Assembly: GCA_025463265.1 (NCBI GenBank)
Contig: JAOBWH010000086.1
Location: forward strand, 1 to 55,827
DNA: 55,827 bases
From: Ilumatobacteraceae bacterium
Lineage (GTDB): Bacteria; Actinomycetota; Acidimicrobiia; Acidimicrobiales; Iamiaceae
Direction: 5' to 3'
The position numbers and the translations under genes were made by a program. How positions within the stretch are numbered: position 1 is the stretch's first letter; every line of letters starts with the position of its first letter. This document shows positions 18,116 through 25,549 of the stretch, one piece after another. The notes beneath the pieces were generated by a model that did no database searches, had not been told where the DNA came from, and saw only the letters and a program-made list of their open reading frames with translations.

Positions 18116-19438
18116 ATGTCTGAGCCCACCGACGGCGGGACCGGGCCGGACCCATCGCCCGGCCCGGTCGATCCGGTCACCCCGGCCCCCGCCTCGCGGC
18201 CGCCCGGCTTCGCCGGTGGGCCGCCCACGCCCGGGTTCGCCGGCGGTCCCGGCACGCCCCCGCCTGGGTTCGCCGGTGGCCGTCCCACCTCCCCGCCGGG
18301 GTTCGCCGGCGGTCCTCCCACCCCGCCTCCCGGGTTCGCCGGCCCCGGCCCGCGGCCCGCTCCGGCGCTCGGTCAGGTGCCCCCTCCTCCCGCCCGGCCC
18401 TCCTCCACCTCGTCGACCTCGTCGCAGGGCGGCGGGTCCGGACGGGTCCTGCTGGCCCTCCTCGTGCTGCTCGTGCTCGGCGCCGGTGCCTTCTTCTTCG
18501 TGAGGTCCAAGGGCGACGACGAGTCCGCCAGCGACGCCAAGGTGGAGGCCCCAGCCGTACCGGTGCTCGCATGGGCGACCGCCATGGAGGACCAGGACTT
18601 CGCCGCCGCATGCGAGGTGATGGCCAACGAAGGGCTGGCGAAGGTCACGATCGACGGCGCCACGTGCGAGAGCGAGCTCGAGCGCTTGAGCGCCGACGGG
18701 CAGTACTCGAAGGGCAGCCACAGCAAGATCCTCGACGTGGTGACCAAGGGCGACCGGGCGCGCGTCACGATGAAGTTCGGTGGCAGTGTGCTCCCGAAGC
18801 AGAGCATGCTCGCCGTCCGTGAGGACGGGACCTGGAAGGTCAACCCCTTCAGCTTCGGCACCAGCCTCGAGCCACCCCCGGACACCACCGTCCCCGGGGG
18901 CGCCAGGGTCGCACCGGGCGGGCCGGGCGAGGCGTTCCAGCGGTTCGTCACGGCCATCGCCACGAACGACACCGGGGAGGTCTGCGACCACCTCAGCGTC
19001 GCCACCCAGCGGAGCATCCGGGAGGGTGGCCAGGACTGCACGACCGTCATGGTCGAGGCGTCCAAGGCGACCGGTTGGCCCGAGGGGGCGGCCATCACCA
19101 TCCTGGGTGAGACCATGGACGGCGACCGAGCTGAGGTCAGCTTCAAGATCGGCGAGGAGATCCAGTCCAAGCCGGCCGTCATGGTGAGGGAGCCGAGCGG
19201 CTGGATGGTGGACCTGTTCGCCGAATCCTCCGGTTTCGGCAACACGGCCGGGGCCCAGACCTCCGCCTGCGAGCTGGAGCGGCGCACCGTGGAGACGGCC
19301 ATCGAGGCCTACCTCGCCCAGGAAGGCGAGTACCCGCCCGACGCGCAGGCCCTCGTCGGCGGGTTCCTCCAGAAGCTGCCGTCGAACACCAGGGTCAACG
19401 CCGACGGCACCGTCACCATGGCCGGGGAGTGCGCCTGA
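18116..19438 (+). CDS. Membrane-anchored protein with two DUF4878-like domains and pilin-like tail (paralogue 2)
   Basis: A 440-residue relative of the flanking genes. The cytoplasmic N-terminus carries five near-repeats of PPGFAGG (about residues 28-77). One transmembrane helix follows near 118-136 (VLLALLVLLVLGAGAFFFV). Two NTF2/DUF4878-like modules come next: AVPVLAWATAMEDQDFAAAC, ending REDGTWKVNPF, and GEAFQRFVTAIATNDTGEVC, ending REPSGWMVDLF. The tail is CELERRTVETAIEAYLAQ and closes with AGECA. ATG 18116 is preceded by TACCGT (18103-18108). The stop is one base from the next ATG, so both are co-transcribed. Function unknown. Confidence 0.75.
   Translation: MSEPTDGGTGPDPSPGPVDPVTPAPASRPPGFAGGPPTPGFAGGPGTPPPGFAGGRPTSPPGFAGGPPTPPPGFAGPGPRPAPALGQVPPPPARPSSTSSTSSQGGGSGRVLLALLVLLVLGAGAFFFVRSKGDDESASDAKVEAPAVPVLAWATAMEDQDFAAACEVMANEGLAKVTIDGATCESELERLSADGQYSKGSHSKILDVVTKGDRARVTMKFGGSVLPKQSMLAVREDGTWKVNPFSFGTSLEPPPDTTVPGGARVAPGGPGEAFQRFVTAIATNDTGEVCDHLSVATQRSIREGGQDCTTVMVEASKATGWPEGAAITILGETMDGDRAEVSFKIGEEIQSKPAVMVREPSGWMVDLFAESSGFGNTAGAQTSACELERRTVETAIEAYLAQEGEYPPDAQALVGGFLQKLPSNTRVNADGTVTMAGECA
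18198..18346 (+). repeat. Tandem repeat encoding PPGFAGG units
   Basis: Five imperfect copies of a GC-rich unit encode (P)PGFAGG with variable Pro/Thr/Gly spacers in the cytoplasmic tail of the 18116 gene. It is a low-complexity, presumably disordered segment. Confidence 0.7.
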
Positions 19439-19439
19439 C

Positions 19440-20195
19440 ATGAGCGATCCCACCGGACCCGTGCTCGGCCAGGTGCCGATCCCTCCGGAGCGGACCGCCT
19501 CGGCCTCGGGCTCACCCACGCGGCCCGGGCTCGGGTGCATCGTGCTGCCCGTGCTCGTCCTGCTCATCATCGGCGCGGGGGCCTTCTTCCTGCTCCGATC
19601 CGACGACGACCCCGAGCCCTCGGCGGCCACGGGCCCCACGGTCGCCGCCCCGGCGGTGCCGGTGCTGGCATGGGCCGATGCGATGGAGGCACGGGACTAC
19701 GACGCCGCCTGCGCCCTGATGACCACCGAGGCCGTCGCCGAGATCGCGATCAACGGGGCGACGTGCCCGGGCGAGCTCGGACGGCTGGGCGGCAGCGGCC
19801 AGTACGCGGAGGCCAGCAAGGCCCGGATCCTCGACGTGGTCGCGAAGGGCGACCGGGCCCAGGTGACGGTGCAGCTCGACGGCAGGTCGCAGACCGAGCA
19901 GACGATGCTCAGCCTCCGCGAGGAGGGCACCTGGAAGGTGGCCCCGTTCGACGGCTCGCTCACACCCCCCTCTCCCACCACCGTGCCCACCAAGCCCGCG
20001 AGCCAGCTCTCCGCCGAGTGCCTGGCGGAGAAGCAGTCCGTGGAGACCGCGCTCAAGGCGTTCTCCACCGCACACGGCACGTACCCGACCGACATCCGGG
20101 CGCTCGTCACCGGCGGCTACCTCCCGCAGGTGCCGCCCAACTCCATCCTGCAGCGCGACGACGGCATCGTCGTGATGATCAACGACTGCGCCTGA
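19440..20195 (+). CDS. Membrane-anchored protein with pilin-like C-terminal tail (paralogue 3)
   Basis: A 251-residue protein closely related to the second half of its upstream neighbour: AVPVLAWADAMEARDYDAAC, ARILDVVAKGDRAQVTV and REEGTWKVAPF match it almost word for word, indicating recent duplication. Topology is a short Pro/Thr-rich cytoplasmic tail, one helix (IVLPVLVLLIIGAGAFFLL), a single NTF2/DUF4878-like domain, a Thr/Pro linker, and a tail with CLAEKQSVETALKAFSTAHG ending MINDCA. The tail again has the helix-plus-terminal-Cys arrangement of pseudopilin C-termini. Function unknown. Confidence 0.75.
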   Translation: MSDPTGPVLGQVPIPPERTASASGSPTRPGLGCIVLPVLVLLIIGAGAFFLLRSDDDPEPSAATGPTVAAPAVPVLAWADAMEARDYDAACALMTTEAVAEIAINGATCPGELGRLGGSGQYAEASKARILDVVAKGDRAQVTVQLDGRSQTEQTMLSLREEGTWKVAPFDGSLTPPSPTTVPTKPASQLSAECLAEKQSVETALKAFSTAHGTYPTDIRALVTGGYLPQVPPNSILQRDDGIVVMINDCA

Positions 20196-20251
20196 ACCCG
20201 GGAAGGAAGCCGGCCGTCTGAGACCGGCTGCCGGTGTGACAGGCTCCGGAG

Positions 20252-21373
20252 GTGCGCTACCGCCGGATGCCGATCGAGGTGGAGTCGCCCGAGGAGCTCG
20301 GGTACGACACCATCACCAACAACCTCTCGGAGAGCTCGGTCGCGGACCGCAAGCTGTCCGATCTGGGTCTCGACCTGGACCTCGATGAGCTGGTCCTCTG
20401 CTACGGCGACCACCTCGGCGACCCGCTCCTGCGGGAGTCGATCGCTGCGGCGGGCGACGGCCTGCGACCCGAGCACGTGATCGTGACGCCCGGTGCAGCC
20501 ACCGCGCTGTTCGCGGTGGCCACCTCGCTGCTGGACCGGGGCGATCACGCCGTCGTCGTCCGCACCAACTACGCGACGAACCTCGAGACGCCGCGGGCCA
20601 TCGGGGCCGATCTCGACATCGTCGACCTGGCGTACGCCGACGGCTGGAAGCTCGACCTCGATGAGGTGGCGGAGAAGGTGCAGCCCGGCACCACCCGGCT
20701 CATCAGCGTCACCTGCCCCCACAACCCCACCGGGACGATGCTCGGCCTCGACGACCTCAAGCGCCTCGTCGGCCTGGCGGAGCGGGCCGAGGCGGTCCTG
20801 CTGGTCGACGAGACCTACCGGGACCTGACCCACGCCGGCGAGCGCATCCCGCTGGCGGCCACGCTGTCGCCCAACGTGGTCAGCGTCAGCTCGATGAGCA
20901 AGGCGTACGGCCTGCCCGGCATCCGGATCGGCTGGGCGGTGACCACCGATCCGATCATGGGCGAGACCCTGCTCGCCGCCAAGGAGCAGGTGGTCATCTG
21001 CGGGTCGACGATCGATGAGCACATCGCCGGACGGGTCCTGGCCGAGCGCAAGCGGGTGCTCCCGCCGATCATGGCCGACGTGCGCGAGCGACTGGCGATC
21101 GTCGACGGCTGGATGGCCGGACAGGACACGTTCGAGTGGATCCGCCCGAGCGGCGGCGTGGTCGGGCTGGTGCGGTTCCGCGACGAGGTCGAGGTCGACG
21201 AGACCGCGTTCCACCACAAGCTGCTGGCGGATCACGGCACCTACGTCGGTCCCGGCCACTGGTTCGAGGTCAGCGACCGGTACTTCCGCCTGGGCTTCGG
21301 CTGGCCCACCCACGACGAGCTGCGCACCGGGCTCGACGCCCTGCTCGCCGCAGCCGGGGACGCTGCCCGCTAG
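20252..21373 (+). CDS. Fold-type I PLP aminotransferase (class I/II)
   Basis: A 373-residue aspartate-aminotransferase-fold enzyme. The PLP lysine is in VSSMSKAYGLPGIRIGW. The cofactor-contacting segments are CPHNPTGTMLG and VLLVDETYRDL, with the C-terminal arginine region FRLGFGWPT. GTG 20252 is preceded by CAGGCT at 20240-20245 (six-base spacer), and in-frame ATG 20267 is the alternative. It resembles aminotransferases annotated as capreomycidine-synthase- or aspartate-type, but specificity cannot be read from sequence. The kinase gene downstream has its own promoter-like hexamer. Confidence 0.85.
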   Translation: MRYRRMPIEVESPEELGYDTITNNLSESSVADRKLSDLGLDLDLDELVLCYGDHLGDPLLRESIAAAGDGLRPEHVIVTPGAATALFAVATSLLDRGDHAVVVRTNYATNLETPRAIGADLDIVDLAYADGWKLDLDEVAEKVQPGTTRLISVTCPHNPTGTMLGLDDLKRLVGLAERAEAVLLVDETYRDLTHAGERIPLAATLSPNVVSVSSMSKAYGLPGIRIGWAVTTDPIMGETLLAAKEQVVICGSTIDEHIAGRVLAERKRVLPPIMADVRERLAIVDGWMAGQDTFEWIRPSGGVVGLVRFRDEVEVDETAFHHKLLADHGTYVGPGHWFEVSDRYFRLGFGWPTHDELRTGLDALLAAAGDAAR

Positions 21374-21432
21374 GTCAACCACGACATCGAACGATGTCGA
21401 GCTCGTGGTGCCGCGTCCCCTACGGTCGCGAT

Positions 21433-22926
21433 GTGCCCGTGCCGCCCCTGCCCGACATGACCGAGCTGCTCGACCGATCGGAGCGCTTCGCCGCCCACCC
21501 GGGGCTGCGCGACAGCGCTCGGCTGTGGCTGGCCTGGGGACCCCCGGCCCGGCGGCGGGTCGCCGATGAAGCCGCGCTGCTGGCGCGGGCCTCGCTCCGG
21601 CCGACGACGCTGCGCGCGGTCGGCCGCACCGGCGTCGACCTGGCCAAGGGGGTCGCTCCGGGCCTCCGGGAGGATGCCCTCCGCCGGATGAAGGAGGGCC
21701 CGCTGGAGACCGGCACCGCCCTGCGCCACCTGCAGGAGCTGGTCAAGGCGGGCGGGCCGACCTACATCAAGCTCGGCCAGTTCGTGGCCACCGCCCAGGG
21801 TCTGTTGCCCGACGAATGGGTCGACGCCTTCGGGTGGTGCCGCGACACCGCCACCCCGCTGCCGTACGGACTGGCCGAGCAGACCTTCGAGGACCGCTTC
21901 CAGGTCCCGCTCGACGCCGTGTTCTCGGCCTTCGACCCCCAGCCGCTCGGTTCGGCGTCCATCGGCCAGGTCCACGCCGCCACGCTCCACGACCGCACCG
22001 AGGTGGTGGTCAAGGTGCGGCGCCCAGGCCTGCGCGAGCAGTTCGAGCGCGACCTCCGATCGATGGCCCTCGCCGCCGCCGCCGGGGAGCGGGCGTCGAA
22101 GTCCGCACGGGTCGCCAACCTCTCCGGCTTCGTCGAACTGTTCGCCCAGATGGTCCTGGAGGAGATCGACTTCCGGTTCGAAGCGCTCAACCAGGTCGAG
22201 CTGTCGCTGGCCTCGGAAGCCGCCGGGCACGATTTCACCATCTTCCCGCGCCCGATCCCCCACCTGACCACCGAGGACGTCCTCGTCATGACCCGGGTCG
22301 AGGGCGTGCCCTACAACCGGGCGCTCGAGACCTATCCCGACGCCGTCGACGGCGAGCGCCTCCTCAACCTGGCGATCACCGGCACGCTCGAGCACATGGT
22401 GGCCTACGGGATCTTCCACGGGGACCTGCACGCCGGCAACGTGCTCATCAACGCCGACGGCGATTTCTCCCTCATCGACTTCGGGATCGCCGGGCGGGTC
22501 ACGGCCGAGCAGCGCGCTGCGACGGTGCAGTTCCTGTTCGGCTTCGGCCGCAACGACAACCTGATGCAGATCAAGGGGCTGCAGGCGTTCGGTGCGGTCC
22601 CCGCCGATGCCGACCTGCCGGCGCTGGTCGCCCAGATCGAACAGGAGCTGAACGCCGTCGACCCGACGCTGCTGTCGCGAGAGGGCGAGTTCACGGTCGA
22701 CAAGCTGGGCCAGGCCCTGGGGTCGATCATCAAGGTCCTCGCTCGGAACGGCTTCTCGCTGCCCAAGGAGCTGGTGCTGTTCTTCAAGAACCTGCTCTAC
22801 CTGAACGGGTTCGCCGCCACGCTGGCGCCGGAGACGAACCTGTTCGACAACATCGATCCCACGTTCGTCTACTTCGTGGGCAAGTACCCGACGGAGCTCG
22901 GCGAGATCATGAACGACCTCATCTGA
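21433..22926 (+). CDS. ABC1/AarF/UbiB-family atypical kinase
   Basis: A 497-residue protein-kinase-like ATPase of the UbiB/ADCK group, usually tied to isoprenoid quinone or lipid metabolism at the membrane. Diagnostic motifs are KAGGPTYIKLGQFVATAQGL (the KxGQ motif), LGSASIGQVHAA (Ala-rich nucleotide loop), VVVKVRRPG (ATP lysine), FHGDLHAGN (catalytic loop) and LIDFGIAG (metal-binding DFG-like). A hydrophobic C-terminal region (LPKELVLFFKNLLYLNGF) follows. GTG 21433 is chosen because TACGGT (21421-21426) lies exactly six bases upstream; ATG 21394 is the longer option. No partner quinone genes are adjacent. Confidence 0.9.
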   Translation: MPVPPLPDMTELLDRSERFAAHPGLRDSARLWLAWGPPARRRVADEAALLARASLRPTTLRAVGRTGVDLAKGVAPGLREDALRRMKEGPLETGTALRHLQELVKAGGPTYIKLGQFVATAQGLLPDEWVDAFGWCRDTATPLPYGLAEQTFEDRFQVPLDAVFSAFDPQPLGSASIGQVHAATLHDRTEVVVKVRRPGLREQFERDLRSMALAAAAGERASKSARVANLSGFVELFAQMVLEEIDFRFEALNQVELSLASEAAGHDFTIFPRPIPHLTTEDVLVMTRVEGVPYNRALETYPDAVDGERLLNLAITGTLEHMVAYGIFHGDLHAGNVLINADGDFSLIDFGIAGRVTAEQRAATVQFLFGFGRNDNLMQIKGLQAFGAVPADADLPALVAQIEQELNAVDPTLLSREGEFTVDKLGQALGSIIKVLARNGFSLPKELVLFFKNLLYLNGFAATLAPETNLFDNIDPTFVYFVGKYPTELGEIMNDLI

Positions 22927-23110
22927 CCGGTTCGGACCGGCTCCGGCGGACCTCGGCGATGAGGGCCAGCTCGGCGGCGACGGCGGGGTTCGCCGTGCGG
23001 TCCCGGCGCCGATCGGGTCGGTGGGAGTCGGTGCGGTGGCGTCTCAGTTGTTTCATAGGACTGAGTATGGACCGTTGAGTTTCATCATGCAACCCGTTAG
23101 GGTGTGACGC

Positions 23111-23581
23111 ATGAGACGCGCCAGCTTCGACGACCTCGACTGCTCGGTGGCCCACACGCTCGAGATCATCGGCGAGTGGTGGACGCCGCTGATCCTGCGG
23201 GACTGTTTCTTGGGCGTCACCCGCTTCGGGGACTTCCAGGAGCGCCTCGGCATCGCCCGCAACGTCCTCACCACCCGCCTCGAGACCCTGGTGGAGCACG
23301 GCATCTTGAAGAAGGTGCCGTACCAGGACAACCCACCCCGGTACGACTACAAGCTCACCGCCAAGGGCCGCGACCTCTGGCTGGTCGTCGCCGCCCTTCG
23401 GGAGTGGGGCGACAAGTGGGAGTCCCCCGATGGTCCACCCGTGTCGATGATCCACAAGACCTGCGGCCACACCACCCACATCGTGCCCACCTGCGCCGAC
23501 TGCGGCGAGGAGCTGAGCCCCTTCGACATCGCGCTGAAGCGGGGCCCGGGCGCCAAGGCCAACACCCCGGTGGTCGCATGA
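23111..23581 (+). CDS. HxlR-family transcriptional regulator
   Basis: A 156-residue winged-helix regulator. The core (residues about 8-95) opens with CSVAHTLEIIGEWWTPLILR and includes FGDFQERLGIARNVLTTRL, both typical of HxlR. The C-terminus has a zinc-ribbon-like CGHTTHIVPTCADCGEEL not found in the shortest HxlR proteins. TAGGGT at 23098-23103 is seven bases from the ATG. The stop overlaps the thioesterase start (ATGA). The preceding 184 bases contain no gene and may hold its operator, for example the AT-richer stretch 23050-23095. Confidence 0.9.
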   Translation: MRRASFDDLDCSVAHTLEIIGEWWTPLILRDCFLGVTRFGDFQERLGIARNVLTTRLETLVEHGILKKVPYQDNPPRYDYKLTAKGRDLWLVVAALREWGDKWESPDGPPVSMIHKTCGHTTHIVPTCADCGEELSPFDIALKRGPGAKANTPVVA

Positions 23582-24024
23582 CCGCCGAGGCCGCCGCAGC
23601 ACCCGCCGCCGGCGGGCTGCGCCTCGACGCCGGGTCGCTCACCGACGCCGGTGCGTTCGTCCGAGAAGCCGGGTTCGAGCCCGACGATGTCAGCGGCACC
23701 CACGTCACCGGCCACATCGACATCGACGAGCGCCACCACACCCCCTGGGGCATCGTCCACGGCGGCGTCTACGCCACCGCCATCGAGTCCGCGGCCAGCA
23801 TCGGCGCCTCCACCGCGGTGCGCGACGCCGGCCAGGTCGCGGTCGGCCTCACCAACACGACGCACTTCCTCCGCTCGATCACCCACGGCCGCGTCACCGT
23901 CGACGGCGAGGCCCTCAACCAGGGGCGCACCCAGCAGCTCTGGAAGGTCGACATCCGCGACGAGCGGGGCCGGCTCCTCGCCCACGGCGAGGTCCGCCTC
24001 CAGAACCTGACTCCCGGCGCCTGA
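23578..24024 (+). CDS. PaaI-type hotdog thioesterase
   Basis: A 148-residue hotdog-fold acyl-CoA thioesterase. The signature HTPWGIVHGGVYATAIESAA (residues about 51-70) carries the catalytic loop and acidic residue. VGLTNTTHFLRSITHGRV and a final KVDIRDERGRLLAHGEVRL are standard for the family. ATG 23578 overlaps the HxlR stop, so it is probably autoregulated with it. The likely role is releasing CoA from aromatic or medium-chain acyl-CoA; the substrate is unknown. Confidence 0.87.
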   Translation: MTAEAAAAPAAGGLRLDAGSLTDAGAFVREAGFEPDDVSGTHVTGHIDIDERHHTPWGIVHGGVYATAIESAASIGASTAVRDAGQVAVGLTNTTHFLRSITHGRVTVDGEALNQGRTQQLWKVDIRDERGRLLAHGEVRLQNLTPGA

Positions 24025-24044
24025 CCCAGCGGTAGGTTCGGCCG

Positions 24045-24911
24045 ATGCCCCGTCCCGGTCCGCCGCCCGTCATCACGCACCTGCCGGAGATCGGGGTCAC
24101 GGTGATCTCGAAGTGGCTGTACAACTGCTACGTCATCCACGACGGCGGGGACGGGCGGCCGTTCGTGGTCGATCTCGGCATGCCGTCCCAGCTGGCGCTC
24201 GTGGCCGACGCGCTCCGGGCCCACGGGGCCGATGCCTCGGAGCTGGGCGGCGCCGTCGCCACGCACGGCCACGCCGACCACGTCGGCGGGCTGCCCACGC
24301 TGCGCCACGCCCACGGGACCGCCGTCCACCTCCCTCGCGCCATGGCCGAGATGCGCGACGGGACGCGCGCGCTGCGTCCGCCAGGGCCCAGGGCCGTGGC
24401 CGAGATCCTGCCGGTGATGGCCAGCCAGCCCCGGGATCTGGCCGCCACCAAGGAGATCGCCGGGACGATGCGGGAGATCGGCTGGGACGCGAAGGGCGTG
24501 CGGCTCCCGTTCGAGCCGGACTCCTGGCTGGCCGACGGGGACCGACTCCCGGGCCTGCCCGAGTGGGAGGTGCTGAACACCCCCGGCCACAGCGATGACT
24601 CGACCTGCCTCTACCACGCCCCCACCCGGACGCTGCTGAGCGGCGATGCGGTGCTGTCGGTCGAGGGCAAGGGCTGGTTCAACCCCGAGCACGTCGACGG
24701 TCGCCTGTCCGCCCAGACCGAGGTCCGCCTCCGCCAGCTCGACGTGGAGCACCTGCTCCCCGGCCACGGCCTGGCCGTCCGGGGTCCCGACGTGATGGGC
24801 ACCGCGCTCGGCTTCGCCGAGAAGCCGAGGGATCCCTCCAAGCTGAAGGCGCTCTACCGGGTGCTCACCGACCACGCCGGCCGTCAGGCGCGAGGGGTCA
24901 CTGCTGGGTGA
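24045..24911 (+). CDS. Metallo-beta-lactamase-fold hydrolase
   Basis: A 288-residue binuclear-metal hydrolase. The metal motif HGHADHVGG is near residues 74-82. Further ligands are the histidine in NTPGHSDDSTCLY, the aspartate in LLSGDAVL and the histidine in LLPGHGLAV. Start ATG 24045 follows TAGGTT (24033-24038) by six bases. The family includes glyoxalase II-like, lactonase and thioester hydrolases, so the substrate cannot be fixed. Its 3' end overlaps the convergent DUF308 gene by 14 bases. Confidence 0.88.
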   Translation: MPRPGPPPVITHLPEIGVTVISKWLYNCYVIHDGGDGRPFVVDLGMPSQLALVADALRAHGADASELGGAVATHGHADHVGGLPTLRHAHGTAVHLPRAMAEMRDGTRALRPPGPRAVAEILPVMASQPRDLAATKEIAGTMREIGWDAKGVRLPFEPDSWLADGDRLPGLPEWEVLNTPGHSDDSTCLYHAPTRTLLSGDAVLSVEGKGWFNPEHVDGRLSAQTEVRLRQLDVEHLLPGHGLAVRGPDVMGTALGFAEKPRDPSKLKALYRVLTDHAGRQARGVTAG

Positions 24912-25455
24912 CGGTGACCTTGGAGATGGCGTGGCCGGACCAGAGGAAGACCAGGCCGACCACGACGAGCAGTGCGCCCACCAGGAACGCCACCACGGCG
25001 ACGGTCGCATCGGGCCACACCATGATGGCGATGCCGAACAGGATCGTGACGACCGACCGGCTGGTGATCGCGGACCGGAGCTCCGGTGCCATCTGGCCTC
25101 GGGCGAGCAGGCCGATGGCACCGGCGATGACGAGGTCGAGGCCGACCAGCCAGACCAGGACGCCGACCGTGATGCCGGGCCAGAACACCAGGGCGAGGCC
25201 GAACGCCAGGTTGATGACGGCCCGCAGCAGCAGCAGCGGCCAGTACGACATGCCGCGGTGGTGGCGGACGGTCTCGATCAGGTCGCCCGTGCCGACCACC
25301 ACGAGCAGGATGCCGGCGAGGCGGGCGACCACGGTGAGGGTCCGGTCCGGCCAGAACAGCAGCACCAACCCGGCGACGAGCGTGATGGCCCCCACCGTGT
25401 AGGCGAGCACCGTGGACTCCCGCACGATGCTGATGGCAGATCGGTCCTCGGCCAT
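24898..25455 (-). CDS. DUF308 (HdeD-like) membrane protein
   Basis: A 185-residue integral membrane protein with six hydrophobic helices arranged as three repeats. Each repeat ends in an FWPD/FWPG/VWPD motif (LVLLFWPDRTLTVV, ALVFWPGITVGVLV, AIMVWPDATVAVV), the hallmark of DUF308/HdeD proteins. The first half matches acid-resistance membrane protein HdeD in topology. Function in actinobacteria is unknown. The AGGAGG upstream on the minus strand supports ATG at 25455. Confidence 0.88.
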   Translation of the reverse strand: MAEDRSAISIVRESTVLAYTVGAITLVAGLVLLFWPDRTLTVVARLAGILLVVVGTGDLIETVRHHRGMSYWPLLLLRAVINLAFGLALVFWPGITVGVLVWLVGLDLVIAGAIGLLARGQMAPELRSAITSRSVVTILFGIAIMVWPDATVAVVAFLVGALLVVVGLVFLWSGHAISKVTVTQQ

Positions 25456-25549
25456 GTCGGCCCTCCTGGTTCGCTGCCGGGTCCCGTCGCCCGCAGCCCG
25501 ACGGTACTCCCGCCAGGGTGAGCGCTGGTCGACCCGCTGATCGACGGGC

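Noticed and set aside
22919-23602. 227-codon minus frame over the HxlR gene
   Set aside because: It is antisense to a clear HxlR regulator and has no domain; the 22927-23110 gap holds no supported gene.
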